From positions 558,001-622,000 of the forward strand of contig NZ_NIWT01000001.1 in NCBI RefSeq assembly GCF_002236115.1: DNA of 64,000 nucleotides, written 5' to 3'. Of the stretch, positions 9,244 through 19,968 are shown piece by piece (position 1 is the first letter of the stretch; each line of letters starts with the position of its first letter). The stretch is from Pseudomonas jessenii (lineage in GTDB: Bacteria > Pseudomonadota > Gammaproteobacteria > Pseudomonadales > Pseudomonadaceae). The notes below the pieces were generated by a model. It saw only the letters and a list, made by a program, of their open reading frames with translations. It was not told the origin of the DNA and made no database searches. The position numbers were made by a program, and so were the translations under genes.

Positions 9244-9939
9244 TCAAGCCAGATCCACCAGAACAATCTCGCTGTCCTCGATGGCCGTCACCCGCAGCAC
9301 CTGCTCATCGGCAACGGCTACGCCGTCTCGAGCTTGTGCACGTAAGCCATTGACCTCAATGACACCCGTGGCCGGTACCAGGTAGGCGCGACGACCGTTG
9401 TCCAGGTGATACTCGGCGGATTCGCCGGCCTTGAGGTTCGCGGCTACCAGCCGGGCATCGGCCCGAATGCGCAGGCTCTGATCGTCGCCTGCCTTGCCGC
9501 TGGCCAGGGTGACAAAACCTTCGCGGTTACCTTTCGGGAACGGCTTGGCGCCCCAGGACGGCGCCAGGCCGGACTCGTTCGGGATGATCCAGATCTGGAA
9601 AATCCTGGTCGGCGTCGCTTCCAGGTTGTACTCGCTGTGGGCAATCCCGGTGCCGGCGCTCATGACCTGGACGTCACCCGCTTCGGTACGACCCTTGTTG
9701 CCAAGGTTGTCCTGGTGGGTAATGGCGCCTTCGCGGACATAGGTGATGATTTCCATGTCGCGGTGCGGGTGTTGCGGGAAACCGGTGCCGGGAGCGATCA
9801 CGTCGTCATTCCAGACCCGCAGGTTGCCCCAGTTCATACGCTTGGGATCGTAGTATTCGGCGAACGAAAAATGATGGTGGGCATCCAACCAGCCGTGGTG
9901 AGCACCGCCGAGCGAGTTGAAAGGTCTGAGTTCAAGCAT
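9244..9939 (-). CDS. Pirin-family cupin protein (YhhW-like)
   Basis: 231-residue bicupin of the pirin family. Some bacterial members have quercetin dioxygenase activity and others regulate metabolic enzymes. The N-terminal cupin contains the metal-ligand segment FPQHPHRDMEIITYV, followed by GAITHQDNLGN and the characteristic GDVQVMSAGTGIAHSEYN. The family pattern of three His and one Glu for iron binding is present. The start MLELRPFNSLG at 9939 has GGAG six bases upstream; the open frame extends further but gives an implausible N-terminus. The native substrate is unknown. Confidence 0.9.
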   Translation of the reverse strand: MLELRPFNSLGGAHHGWLDAHHHFSFAEYYDPKRMNWGNLRVWNDDVIAPGTGFPQHPHRDMEIITYVREGAITHQDNLGNKGRTEAGDVQVMSAGTGIAHSEYNLEATPTRIFQIWIIPNESGLAPSWGAKPFPKGNREGFVTLASGKAGDDQSLRIRADARLVAANLKAGESAEYHLDNGRRAYLVPATGVIEVNGLRAQARDGVAVADEQVLRVTAIEDSEIVLVDLA

Positions 9940-10218
9940 GATCGTCTCCAGAAAAGGTTCGTCATGGGGCCAGGTGCCTGAGCCCACGAAGCGAGACCGG
10001 TGAGTGATGACGGCCATCATCCAACAGGCAACAATCGATAAAAAGCGTAAAAAATGCAGCATTCCTATCGAATGGATTGATATGAAATAACCTCGAAAGT
10101 TTCTCATCCAACCTTCACTTCATCGCATAAGCCAATGAGTCATAAGCAATTGACTAGAACTCAACGGCAAATGCAGACACCATAGCGCTCAACAGCCTCA
10201 CACCTGGAGTCAGTCCGC

Positions 10219-12693
10219 GTGCCGCAACACTCCCCCGATCTCCCTCCCGAACTTCGCCCCTTGGCCGAGATGCCGCTGATCAAGCGATTGCTTGCCCGAT
10301 TCTTCGGCTACAGCCTGACCCGCCTGCACGCACAGCATCGTGCGTCGTGGTTGCATGGCCAGGCTGACGGTTTTCGCAGTGGTCACAGCGCCGGGGTCGA
10401 TTACGGCTACAAGGAAGGCAAGCTCGAGGGGCTGGAAGAGGGCCGGCAGGTCTTGCTGATCCGCGACTCGCGCTGCACTGAACACCGGCCGCCGAATGTC
10501 GATGACCTGTTGTTCGACGACTGGCGCCTGCCGTTGAGCGCCGAGCTGAAGAAGCGTATGAAGGCCGATGTCGCCCGCTTGTTGCCGGCCCATGCCCAAC
10601 CCAGTGCCGCACAGTGGAAAATGATCTTCAGCGACACCCCATCCACTTCGGTGATCGCGGGTGCCGGTGCAGGCAAATCGACCACGCTGGTGCTGCGTAT
10701 CCTGCTGTTGACCCACTACCTGGGCTTCGAACTGAGTTCGATGACGGTGGTGACCTTCACCCGCGAGTCGCGCAAGGACTTCATCAACAAGCTGATCGAA
10801 CTGTTTGCGCTCTGGGGCCGCGGGATCAGTTTCAAGGAGGCGCGGGACCTGGTACGCACCTTTCACTCGCGGATCCTGCCGATGGTGCGCAGCCTTCCGG
10901 GTTTCGAGCGTTTGCAGGCTTTCGAGAACCTCAGCCTGCGGGCTGCACAGGGTGATGAGGAGGTCGACAGCAATCCGTTCGATCTGCGCATCAACGACGC
11001 CCAACGCCAACAGCTCAACGCCTGCTATCACCGTCTGCACCGTGACGATGAGCGTTTTCGCGAGTTGATCAAGCCATTGTCCCGGCATGCCCTGCAACTC
11101 AAGGAGCTGGAGCGCGATCACCCGGATGTGCAAAAACGCATGGGCGTTACCGAGCTTGCGGCCAAACGCGATGAGGAGCTGTGCGACGCCATCGAGGACC
11201 TGTGGTTTCGCGCCGGTGCCTGGCCCATCAAGGGCATCGAACCGAATCGCCAGTCGTTCGATATCAACGGTTCGACATTCCATTGTCACGGCTACATCCC
11301 GTCCCTGGATGCCTGGGTGGTGCTGGGGTTCGATCCTCGGGAGAACCCGCAGGTCACGCGACCAAACGCCAAGCTGTCGGTGCGCGCGGAGTGGGCAGTA
11401 AAGCGCACCCTGTTTCAAGCTTTCTGTCGTAAGCCATTGATATGGCTAGATAGTTACGAGTCATCAAGACGTGTTCTGGCCTCGCTCGCCGGTGATGCCA
11501 GCGCCGGGCCGGGTTTCGATTACAAGGTCAAGGGCGAGCTCGCTTCAGCGCCACTGCTCGATTGTTTTGTCGCCGCCGCCGGGTTCATCGAAAACCTCGG
11601 GCTGGACGTGCCGGGCGCCGTGGCCCGGATGAGTTTCGCCAAGGACGATCCCGACCGGTTCTTCTTCGAAGCCTTGAGTCTGTACTGGCGGGCGCTGGAA
11701 GATCATTTGCTGGATCAGAAGCCGCCGATCATGACCTACAACCGAATGTTCGCCCTGTTCAGCGAACATTCGCCGGAGAACCTCAAACTGCTCGGCGATG
11801 AGCTGCTGCGGCCGCTGTCACACCTGATGATCGACGAATTCCAGGATGTCTCGCCGCAGATCGTCTCCTGGATCAGGGCCAGCCTGGCAGAGATCCGCAG
11901 TCGCGGGCCAGCCATGCACGTCGGGCGCGCAGCCCAGCGTTCCTCGTTGCTCTGTGTGGGCGATGACTGGCAGTCCATCTATGGTTGGCGCGGCAGTTCG
12001 CCGACCTACTTCATGGATTTCAACAAGGAGTTCCCGTCGCCGAGCACCACCAAGGTCATGCTCAGCGACAACTACCGCAGCCACCAGCACATCATCGATG
12101 CCGCCGAGCACATCGTGCGCGCAGCACCGGCGATTGCCGGGAAGAAAGCCAAGGCCAGCGGTGAACCCAAGGCATTGCTGCCGGTGAACGTCCTTGATCG
12201 TGATGACCAGGGCATGGCCCAACGCCTGACGGAGCATTACCGAAAGGGCGATTCGATCTTGATGCTTTATCGAAAAAGTAGCGATAAGTCATTGATAGAA
12301 GAGCATATTCAATCAGTACTTAATGTTGATTCCAGCCTGCCGTATGAGGCTCGCAGGCTCAAGCAGTTGACGTATCACAGCGCCAAGGGCCTCCAGGCCG
12401 ATGCGGTGTTTTTGCTGGGCGACTGCCAGCACCTGACCAGTTCACCTTTCAAGAATCAGGTTTACCGGATGGCGGGCCTGGGCAAGGCCGGCGACAGCGA
12501 GCCCTATGACAATGCCCAGAAGGACGAGATCCTGCGGTTGGCCTACGTGGGTATTACCCGCGCTGTCAGCCATTGCTACTGGTACGTCGACGCACAAGAC
12601 ACCCAGGCCGCGAACATGCCCAAGGCCTCCGACCGGATCGGCAAGGGCAAAGCGTTTTTTGTCGACCATCGTAAAAGCCAAATCACCGCCTGA
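10219..12693 (+). CDS. UvrD/Rep-type superfamily 1 DNA helicase
   Basis: 824-residue ATP-dependent helicase, probably 3'-5'. Motifs in order are Walker A GAGAGKST near residue 155, TFTRESRKDF (motif Ia), MIDEFQDVSPQI (Walker B), CVGDDWQSIYGWRGS (motif III), LSDNYRSHQHI (motif IV), LTYHSAKGLQADAVF (motif V) and LAYVGITRAVSHCYW (motif VI). The N-terminal 120 residues before the helicase core and the long insert between motifs Ia and II resemble helicase IV (HelD) rather than UvrD proper. It starts with GTG, with CTGGAGTC upstream. Two short AT-rich patches (about 11420-11475 and 12250-12330) stand out from the GC-rich coding sequence. Its role in recombination or repair is inferred from the family. 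Confidence 0.9.
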   Translation: MPQHSPDLPPELRPLAEMPLIKRLLARFFGYSLTRLHAQHRASWLHGQADGFRSGHSAGVDYGYKEGKLEGLEEGRQVLLIRDSRCTEHRPPNVDDLLFDDWRLPLSAELKKRMKADVARLLPAHAQPSAAQWKMIFSDTPSTSVIAGAGAGKSTTLVLRILLLTHYLGFELSSMTVVTFTRESRKDFINKLIELFALWGRGISFKEARDLVRTFHSRILPMVRSLPGFERLQAFENLSLRAAQGDEEVDSNPFDLRINDAQRQQLNACYHRLHRDDERFRELIKPLSRHALQLKELERDHPDVQKRMGVTELAAKRDEELCDAIEDLWFRAGAWPIKGIEPNRQSFDINGSTFHCHGYIPSLDAWVVLGFDPRENPQVTRPNAKLSVRAEWAVKRTLFQAFCRKPLIWLDSYESSRRVLASLAGDASAGPGFDYKVKGELASAPLLDCFVAAAGFIENLGLDVPGAVARMSFAKDDPDRFFFEALSLYWRALEDHLLDQKPPIMTYNRMFALFSEHSPENLKLLGDELLRPLSHLMIDEFQDVSPQIVSWIRASLAEIRSRGPAMHVGRAAQRSSLLCVGDDWQSIYGWRGSSPTYFMDFNKEFPSPSTTKVMLSDNYRSHQHIIDAAEHIVRAAPAIAGKKAKASGEPKALLPVNVLDRDDQGMAQRLTEHYRKGDSILMLYRKSSDKSLIEEHIQSVLNVDSSLPYEARRLKQLTYHSAKGLQADAVFLLGDCQHLTSSPFKNQVYRMAGLGKAGDSEPYDNAQKDEILRLAYVGITRAVSHCYWYVDAQDTQAANMPKASDRIGKGKAFFVDHRKSQITA

Positions 12694-12703
12694 CTTCTGT
12701 AGG

Positions 12704-12803
12704 TGTAGGAGCGAGCTTGCTCGCGATGGATTCAAGAGCGCCGTGGTTAGCCAGTAAATACGCGTTATCGTTAACGACCATCGCGAGCAAGCTCGCTCCT
12801 ACA
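12704..12803. repeat. Inverted REP pair (BIME)
   Basis: GTAGGAGCGAGCTTGCTCGC at about 12704 and the reverse form ATCGCGAGCAAGCTCGCTCC ending at about 12803 enclose about 50 bp. They lie between the 3' ends of the convergent helicase and DUF1652 genes. Confidence 0.88.
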
Positions 12804-12816
12804 AGCAACTGAGCCG

Positions 12817-13089
12817 TCAGGCATAACTCTTGAAGGCCTCCGGTGGGATGAAGGCTTCAAGCTCGTCCTCCACCGCTTCGATTATTCGTTCTACATCCGC
12901 GGCATTCATGACGGTGGCGCACGGAATACCGGCAATGGCGATCATGGTCTCGCCAGTGGCACGATCAAAAAGACGGGCAATCATGCTGCCCGGGGCGTCC
13001 ATGCTCGCCTCGAAACCCATGGGATGAAAATGCCAGCGCATCAGCTGGCAGGCGTTTGGAAACGTAACCTTGCTGAACCCTTTATTCAT
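12817..13089 (-). CDS. DUF1652-type small protein
   Basis: About 90 residues, resembling the Pseudomonas DUF1652 proteins: a hydrophobic/aromatic N-terminal half (FPNACQLMRWHFHPMGFEAS), then MIARLFDRATGETMIAIAGI and a helical acidic tail. Function is unknown. I start at MNKGFSK because GAAGGCGGG lies upstream and the length matches the family. An in-frame ATG at 13152 would add 21 residues and has no visible ribosome site. Confidence 0.7.
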   Translation of the reverse strand: MNKGFSKVTFPNACQLMRWHFHPMGFEASMDAPGSMIARLFDRATGETMIAIAGIPCATVMNAADVERIIEAVEDELEAFIPPEAFKSYA

Positions 13090-13355
13090 GTGTTGCCCGC
13101 CTTCATTATCGAGCGCGTCCGTTAGCTCATGGTAGGAGGGAAGAACCTTCATTGGTTCAACCAGTGACAGTTTTTAAAAGTAGCATCCGGATGTGAAAAC
13201 AATGTGGAGTTTTCAGGTCGTTTGGCGATTGCCGGCGCTTTTTTTGATTCAGGTCACACTTATCGGCCATTTGCGGGCACAAGCCATAATCGGTTTGGTC
13301 GTTGAAGACAAAACGGAAGTTGGGCAAGCTCGGTCTTTTCCCGTCGAGATGTTCA

Positions 13356-14171
13356 ATGCACGCCGATGATGATGGCCCACTGCAAACCCAGGCCACGGGC
13401 GAGACGGTCATGCGCTATCACTTGCGCTGGAAGCACCGGGATCTGGATGGCGTCATGGCGCTTTATCACCCTGAAGTCCAGTACAACGACTTTTTCCAGA
13501 ACCGGGTCATGGGCCTGGCCGAATTGCGCGAATATGTGCGCAGCAGCATGCCCCGGGATCCGGATGAAGCGCTGGAGCACTCCGACCGCATTCGACTGGA
13601 CGGCAACACTGCGTTCATTCAGTACCGCATCACCTTGCGCGGTGGTGAAGGTTTGGTGTCGTTCCGCGCCAGCGAAGCGATCACCGTCAAGGACGGGCTA
13701 ATCTGGCGGGTCAATGAATATGCTTCATTGGTGCACGAACAACCCGGCAGCAAAACGTCCGGCAACCAGCGCCCGGCGGTCAGCCGGCTCGGTCTGTCGC
13801 CTCGCCAACTGAGCTTCATGGCCGATGACCTACAGCAGTATTTCCAGCGCCAACAGCCTTATCTGGACCCGGAGCTCGATCTGCAACGAGTGGCGAAGGA
13901 GTGTGGCTACAGCCGCAACCAGATTTCCTACCTGTTGAATCAGGTGCTGGGCCAGAGCTTCTACCGCTACGTCAACCAGGCGCGCCTGCAACATTTGCTT
14001 GCGGCGCTGGATGCCGCCCTGCCGCCAGTGCGCATCGACGAACTGGCCTTCGCTGCCGGATTCAATTCGCTGTCGGCGTTCTACAGCTGTTTCCGCCAGC
14101 ACACCGGCCAGTCCCCCAAGGCCTACGTCAAACAAATTTCTTTGCGTGCACGCGCGCAAGACAGCGCCTGA
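13356..14171 (+). CDS. AraC-family regulator with N-terminal SnoaL/NTF2-like domain
   Basis: About 271 residues. Residues 10-130 read as a SnoaL-like (NTF2) fold: YHLRWKHRDLDGVMALYHPE, VQYNDFFQNRVMG, and ITVKDGLIWRVNEY. The C-terminal 100 residues form an AraC double helix-turn-helix (LQRVAKECGYSRNQISYLLN, then LAFAAGFNSLSAFYSCFRQH and TGQSPKAYV). The NTF2-like pocket replaces the cupin usual in AraC regulators and may bind a small ligand. It lies just upstream of a FAD oxidoreductase, cupin and polyamine-binding protein on the same strand and is their likely regulator. I chose the start at 13356 (MHADDDGPL); an upstream ATG at 13302 is also open. Confidence 0.85.
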   Translation: MHADDDGPLQTQATGETVMRYHLRWKHRDLDGVMALYHPEVQYNDFFQNRVMGLAELREYVRSSMPRDPDEALEHSDRIRLDGNTAFIQYRITLRGGEGLVSFRASEAITVKDGLIWRVNEYASLVHEQPGSKTSGNQRPAVSRLGLSPRQLSFMADDLQQYFQRQQPYLDPELDLQRVAKECGYSRNQISYLLNQVLGQSFYRYVNQARLQHLLAALDAALPPVRIDELAFAAGFNSLSAFYSCFRQHTGQSPKAYVKQISLRARAQDSA

Positions 14172-14221
14172 GCCCACGCACTAGGATCGACGCCATCGAA
14201 GTTTGAGTGGCGGAGTCTTGC

Positions 14222-15628
14222 ATGCCGGCGTGGCGCACTATCAGTTTGTGGATGGACCAGCTCGAAGAACCGCTAATGGCGCGTCCGACGCTGGAGCGGG
14301 ACCTGGATGTCGACGTGGCGATCATCGGCGCGGGTTATACCGGACTCTGGACCGCGTACTACCTCAAGCGGCACAAACCTGACCTGAACATCGCCATCGT
14401 CGAAGCGCAAACCGCCGGTTTCGGCGCGTCGGGGCGCAATGGTGGCTGGCTGATGGGCAATTTGCTGGGAGAAGACCGCCTGCTGGCCAAACTGTCGGCC
14501 GAAGCGCGCCGCGCCTCCTACGATTTGCTGCACAGCATTCCGGATGAAGTGGAGATTGTCCTCGAACGTGAGGGAATCGACTGCGATTACCGCAAAGGCG
14601 GGGTGCTGTATTGCGCCGCACGCTATCCGGAGCAGGAGGCCAGCCTGCGTCGCTACCTGGACGATCTCCACCGCCAGGGCCTCAACGACAGCCACTATCG
14701 CTGGCTTACCCCGGAACAACTGGCGCAACAGATCCGCGTCGCCAAACCCTACGGCGGTATCTACGCGCCGCACGTGGCGACCATTCACCCTGCCAGGCTG
14801 GTACGGGGGCTGGCCCGGGCGGTGGAGCGCCTGGGCGTCAGAATCTACGAAAACAGCCCGGTCACCCATTGGCAGTCCGGCAGTCTGCGCACGGCCAAAG
14901 CTTCGGTGCGCAGTCGCTGGGTGGTGCCGGCGGTAGAAGGCTACTCCGTGACGCTGCCGCCATTGGGGCGTTATCAGATGCCGGTGCAGAGCCTGATCGT
15001 CGCGACCGAGCCCTTGTCGGCGGCCACCTGGGACGAAATCGGCCTGAGTCACGGCCAGGCATTCAGCGAGGCCAGTCGCCAGGTCACCTACGGTCAACGC
15101 ACCGCTGACAACCGATTGATCTTTGGCGCCCGTGGCGGGTACCAGTTCGCTGGCAAGCTGCGCCACGACTTCGACCTGAGCGCTGACGAAATACACCTGC
15201 GGCGTTATCTGTTCGGCGAACTGTTCCCGCAGTTGAAGAACGTGCAGATCACCCATTCCTGGGGCGGCAACCTGGGCATGTCCCGGCATTTCCAGCCACA
15301 CATGCTTTGCGACCGGGCCAACGGCATTGCCCTGTCGGGCGGTTATGGCGGGGAGGGCGTTGGCGCCAGCAACCTGGGAGGCCGCACGCTGGCCGACCTG
15401 ATACTGGGGCGCGACACCGATCTGGTACGCCAACCGTGGGTCATCCCCCAGCGCGGCCTCGACGCACTGCGGGCCTGGGAGCCGGAGCCGATCCGCTGGC
15501 TCGGCTACAACGCGATCATCCGCAGCTTTGTCCACGAGGACCAGACCCTGGCCAACCCGGCCACAGCGCCCTGGCGGCGCAGGCTGGCCATCGGGGTGGC
15601 CGGTTTCATGGAAGCTTTCATGCACTAA
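14222..15628 (+). CDS. FAD-dependent amine oxidoreductase (DAO / PuuB-like)
   Basis: 468-residue flavoprotein of the D-amino-acid-oxidase superfamily. The Rossmann motif VDVAIIGAGYTGLWTAYYL is near residue 28, followed by FGASGRNGGWLMGN, which is common in gamma-glutamylputrescine oxidases, and a C-terminal FAD loop ALSGGYGGEGVGASNLGGR. The next two genes (cupin, polyamine-binding protein) suggest oxidation of a polyamine or its gamma-glutamyl derivative; this is inference. The ATG at 14222 has GGAG six bases upstream, preferred over an earlier GTG at 14207. Confidence 0.88.
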   Translation: MPAWRTISLWMDQLEEPLMARPTLERDLDVDVAIIGAGYTGLWTAYYLKRHKPDLNIAIVEAQTAGFGASGRNGGWLMGNLLGEDRLLAKLSAEARRASYDLLHSIPDEVEIVLEREGIDCDYRKGGVLYCAARYPEQEASLRRYLDDLHRQGLNDSHYRWLTPEQLAQQIRVAKPYGGIYAPHVATIHPARLVRGLARAVERLGVRIYENSPVTHWQSGSLRTAKASVRSRWVVPAVEGYSVTLPPLGRYQMPVQSLIVATEPLSAATWDEIGLSHGQAFSEASRQVTYGQRTADNRLIFGARGGYQFAGKLRHDFDLSADEIHLRRYLFGELFPQLKNVQITHSWGGNLGMSRHFQPHMLCDRANGIALSGGYGGEGVGASNLGGRTLADLILGRDTDLVRQPWVIPQRGLDALRAWEPEPIRWLGYNAIIRSFVHEDQTLANPATAPWRRRLAIGVAGFMEAFMH

Positions 15629-15657
15629 ACAGCGTCTCTACATCGACAGGTATCCCC

Positions 15658-15999
15658 ATGAGCATCACGCAATTCAAGAACACCGCAACCCTGAAACTGG
15701 ACGAGTCCAATCCGGTCGTCGTACCCCTGGGAACTCCCGTGGCCGTGGCTTCGACCACCAGCGTCGAACGCGACGACGGCGTCGAGACCGGTGTCTGGGA
15801 ATGTACCCCCGGGCGCTGGCGGCGGCAGATCGTCGCCCAGGAATTCTGTCACTTCATTCAGGGCCGCTGCACCTTCACGCCCGACGGCGGCGAACCGCTG
15901 CACATCGAGGCCGGCGACGCGCTGATGCTGCCAGCCAATAGCCTCGGTATCTGGGACATCCAGGAAACCGTGCGCAAGACCTACGTTTTGATTTTTTGA
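15658..15999 (+). CDS. Small cupin-domain protein
   Basis: 113 residues with a single cupin domain (ETGVWECTPGRWRR, EEFCHFIQGRCTFT-like strand, GDALMLPANSLGIWDI). It lies 29 bp after the FAD oxidoreductase gene and 71 bp before the polyamine-binding protein gene. Similar small cupins accompany amine oxidases in Pseudomonas polyamine loci, and a sensing or enzymatic role there is possible. No complete set of metal-binding His residues is visible (only CHF and HIE), so metal binding is uncertain. Confidence 0.82.
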   Translation: MSITQFKNTATLKLDESNPVVVPLGTPVAVASTTSVERDDGVETGVWECTPGRWRRQIVAQEFCHFIQGRCTFTPDGGEPLHIEAGDALMLPANSLGIWDIQETVRKTYVLIF

Positions 16000-16031
16000 A
16001 TGCTTTTGAAATTTGAAAGCTGATCTTTTGA

Positions 16032-17156
<1,125 letters not shown>

Positions 17157-17199
17157 CAAGCTGCATCAGGCCACCGGGAAAGGATGTCCCGATGCGCCA

Positions 17200-17856
17200 T
17201 CAGCCAACTGGCTCGAGCGAACAACGCATTTGCCCCGAGCCCGGGATCTGTAACAGGGCCTCGTTACCGGTTTGCCAAAAGCCGTAGCTACCCCGCAAAT
17301 CCTTGCCGTTGTATTGGCTTGCATAATCGTTCGGTACCTGGATAAGGGTGGCAGAGGTATTCGCCCATTTCAGGTACACCACACGCGGCTCGACATTGAA
17401 GAAAGTAGCGGCAATCAACGCGCTCAATCCTGCGCAACGAAAGGCTACGGGGCCATCGGTGAGCCTGCTTGGATCCTTGGTCCTCGCAATGGCCGAACCC
17501 TGGCGAAGCTGGTGTGCGCGTTCGGCATAACTGCTGATCGTGCATGCCTTGGGCTCTGCCTTGGTGGCACATTGATTTCGCGCGTCGACCCAGAAGCGCT
17601 GTTCGATCTCGACCTTGTCGGGGCGCGGTACCGAATGATCGTCCGTGAGCGCCAGGCGATAAAGGCGTGTCAGTTCAATCTCCATCCGCTTCAGCTGTGG
17701 GTCGCGACAGATCAGCTTCTCGACGGATGCGCTGGCCCTGGCGCAGTCGAAGCTGGTTGCCAGGACCGTAGTCGTCCCGGCATTCGCACAAATGCTCATT
17801 ACCGCACACGCGCTGGCGGCGATGAGAGCGGCCAAAAGAGGCGTGACCATTTTCAT
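17200..17856 (-). CDS. Exported two-domain lysozyme-inhibitor-like protein (LprI-like + MliC-like)
   Basis: 218 residues with an N-terminal signal peptide (MKMVTPLLAALIAASACAVM, cleavage likely after ANA). The first domain (about 35-125) has the LprI/DUF1311 pattern: SFDCARASASVEKLICRDPQ, L..LYRLAL, QRFWVDARNQC. The second (about 140-218) has the MliC pattern: VAFRCAG at the first cysteine, VYLKWANTSATLI, GSYGFWQTGNEALLQ, and a terminal cysteine in MRCSLEP. MliC proteins inhibit C-type lysozyme in the periplasm. The two-domain layout suggests defence against host or competitor muramidases, but neither activity has been shown. There is no lipobox cysteine at the cleavage point, so it is probably soluble in the periplasm. 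Confidence 0.78.
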   Translation of the reverse strand: MKMVTPLLAALIAASACAVMSICANAGTTTVLATSFDCARASASVEKLICRDPQLKRMEIELTRLYRLALTDDHSVPRPDKVEIEQRFWVDARNQCATKAEPKACTISSYAERAHQLRQGSAIARTKDPSRLTDGPVAFRCAGLSALIAATFFNVEPRVVYLKWANTSATLIQVPNDYASQYNGKDLRGSYGFWQTGNEALLQIPGSGQMRCSLEPVG

Positions 17857-17907
17857 GTCGGCTTCACCCGGATCATTTCGTGAGGCCCGTGGTGTAAGGC
17901 AATCCAT

Positions 17908-18429
17908 CGAACCCTTGCACCGTCATTCGTTCATGGGCTGTATCGCAGTTTAAGGCAGTGTGCAAAACCTGCCACACCGGGGAGGGTTCCAGTGGGGCGA
18001 CAACGCCGGTTGTGCAACCTTTGCGGAGCTGAAATGGTTATTGCCTGATGGTCATTCGTTGCCTGCTCGCGAAGAACGATAACCCGGTATTCAGAGGTGA
18101 TCACTTCATTGAAATGTTTAACGGATTAAACATAAATAGTCGGACGATTCGAGTGCCCGGAAATTTACCTATATTTAATAATTAAATTGTCGATTGTCCG
18201 ACAATAACTCCCGTCTAATATTTTTTTAACTCAATACTTTCTCAGTACGCCCACTGTTTACGGGCACATTCCTGAATGCGCAAATTTGACGTCAAAAAAG
18301 TAGTGGACGTTTGATTTCTAATTGTGTCAGTTTTCCTACGCCTTCATTGGGCGAGTGATAGGACGATCTCGCCAGGGATCGTCTTTATCTGACAAAAACT
18401 GTTCCATAGCTAAACAAGGAAGTGTGTTT
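17908..18429 (+). promoter_or_regulatory. AT-rich regulatory region upstream of aprA
   Basis: About 520 bp without a gene. Bases 18100-18300 are clearly AT-rich compared with the flanks. They contain a 7-bp dyad ATTGTCG-N6-CGACAAT at 18186-18205. A related element, GTCGGACGAT at 18139-18148, is the reverse complement of 18193-18202 with one mismatch. These are candidate operator sites for control of the protease operon. I could not assign promoter boxes or a known regulator. Confidence 0.5.
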
Positions 18430-19887
18430 ATGTCGAAAGTAAAAGATCACGCTATTGATTCCGCCGAACAGGTGCTGCTGCCACTGTCAGCATTGGCGGC
18501 AAGCAGTTCTGCATTCAATCAGATCAATAGTTTCAGCCATCAGTATGATCGGGGCGGCAACCTCACGGTCAATGGCAAACCGTCGTTCTCCGTCGATCAG
18601 GCAGCCAACCAATTGCTGCGCGACGGCGCTGCTTACCAGGACAAGGATGGTAGTGGCAAAATAGAGCTGACCTATACCTTCCTGACTTCGGCATCGTCCA
18701 GCACGATGTACAAGCACGGGATTACCGGATTCAGTCAGTTCAGCGCGCAACAGAAAGCCCAGGCCGTGCTCGCCATGCAATCCTGGGCCGACGTGGCCAA
18801 TGTTACCTTCACTGACAAGGCCAGCGGCGGCGATGGCCACATGACCTTCGGCAACTACAGCGGCGGTCAGGACGGTGCGGCTGCGTTTGCCTACCTGCCT
18901 GGTACCGGGGCCGGTTACGACGGGACTTCCTGGTACCTGATCAACAGCAGTTACACGCCCAACAAGACCCCGGACCTGAACAACTATGGCCGGCAAACCC
19001 TGACCCACGAAATCGGCCACTCCCTGGGCCTGGCCCACCCCGGCGACTACAACGCCGGCGAGGGTGCACCGACCTACAATGACGCGTCCTATGGGCAAGA
19101 CACCCGCGGCTACAGCGTCATGAGCTACTGGAGTGAAAGCAATACCAGTCAGAACTTCAGCAAGGGCGGCGTCGAAGCCTACGCGTCCGGCCCGCTGATT
19201 GACGATATCGCTGCCATTCAGCAGCTCTACGGTGCCAACACCACCACTCGCACCGGCGACACTACCTACGGTTTCAACTCCAACGCCGGTCGCGACTTCC
19301 TTGGCGCGTCTTCTTCGGCGGACAAGGTGGTGTTTTCGGTCTGGGATGCAGGCGGCAAGGACACCCTGGACTTTTCCGGGTTTACCCAGAACCAGAAGAT
19401 CAACCTCAATGAAACGTCGTTCTCGGACGTCGGCGGCCTGGTGGGTAACGTCTCCATCGCCAAGGGTGTCACCGTCGAGAACGCCATTGGCGGTTCTGGC
19501 AACGACTTGCTGATCGGTAACAACGTGTCCAACGAGCTCAAAGGCGGTGCCGGCAACGACATCCTTTACGGCGCTGGCGGCGCGGACAAACTGTGGGGCG
19601 GCGCAGGTTCGGACACCTTCGTGTTTGCGGCCAGCAGTGACTCCAGGCCAGGTACGGTCGACCAGATCCTCGACTTTGTCAGCGGTCTGGACAAGATCGA
19701 CCTGACCGGCATCACCAACGGCGCGGGCCTGCACTTTGTCAGCGCCTTCACCGGGGCGGTGGGCGATGCGGTGCTCAGCACCTCGGGCGGCAACAGTTTG
19801 TTGTCGATCGACTTCTCGGGGCATGGCGCGGCTGATTTCCTGGTCAGTACCGTGGGCCAGGCGGCGTACTCGGACATCGTGGCTTGA
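18430..19887 (+). CDS. aprA: Serralysin-type extracellular alkaline metalloprotease
   Basis: Secreted zinc metalloprotease (AprA/AprX), 485 residues. The zinc site [14 protein letters not shown] and the Met-turn SVMSYWS mark the serralysin (metzincin) catalytic domain. The C-terminal part has calcium-binding RTX nonapeptides ([33 protein letters not shown]). The protein ends in SDIVA, matching the type I secretion end signal of Asp plus hydrophobic residues. There is no Sec signal peptide. The start [10 protein letters not shown] has AAGGA upstream. Its inhibitor gene and dedicated ABC exporter follow directly. In fluorescent pseudomonads this enzyme causes heat-stable milk spoilage. Confidence 0.97.
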   Translation: MSKVKDHAIDSAEQVLLPLSALAASSSAFNQINSFSHQYDRGGNLTVNGKPSFSVDQAANQLLRDGAAYQDKDGSGKIELTYTFLTSASSSTMYKHGITGFSQFSAQQKAQAVLAMQSWADVANVTFTDKASGGDGHMTFGNYSGGQDGAAAFAYLPGTGAGYDGTSWYLINSSYTPNKTPDLNNYGRQTLTHEIGHSLGLAHPGDYNAGEGAPTYNDASYGQDTRGYSVMSYWSESNTSQNFSKGGVEAYASGPLIDDIAAIQQLYGANTTTRTGDTTYGFNSNAGRDFLGASSSADKVVFSVWDAGGKDTLDFSGFTQNQKINLNETSFSDVGGLVGNVSIAKGVTVENAIGGSGNDLLIGNNVSNELKGGAGNDILYGAGGADKLWGGAGSDTFVFAASSDSRPGTVDQILDFVSGLDKIDLTGITNGAGLHFVSAFTGAVGDAVLSTSGGNSLLSIDFSGHGAADFLVSTVGQAAYSDIVA

Positions 19888-19968
19888 TGTGAGGTGAACA
19901 AGGAGGGCGGCGCCCGATGCGCTGCTCTCTAACCGTAAGCAGGGTTGCGGCCCGGAGTACAAGAACCT

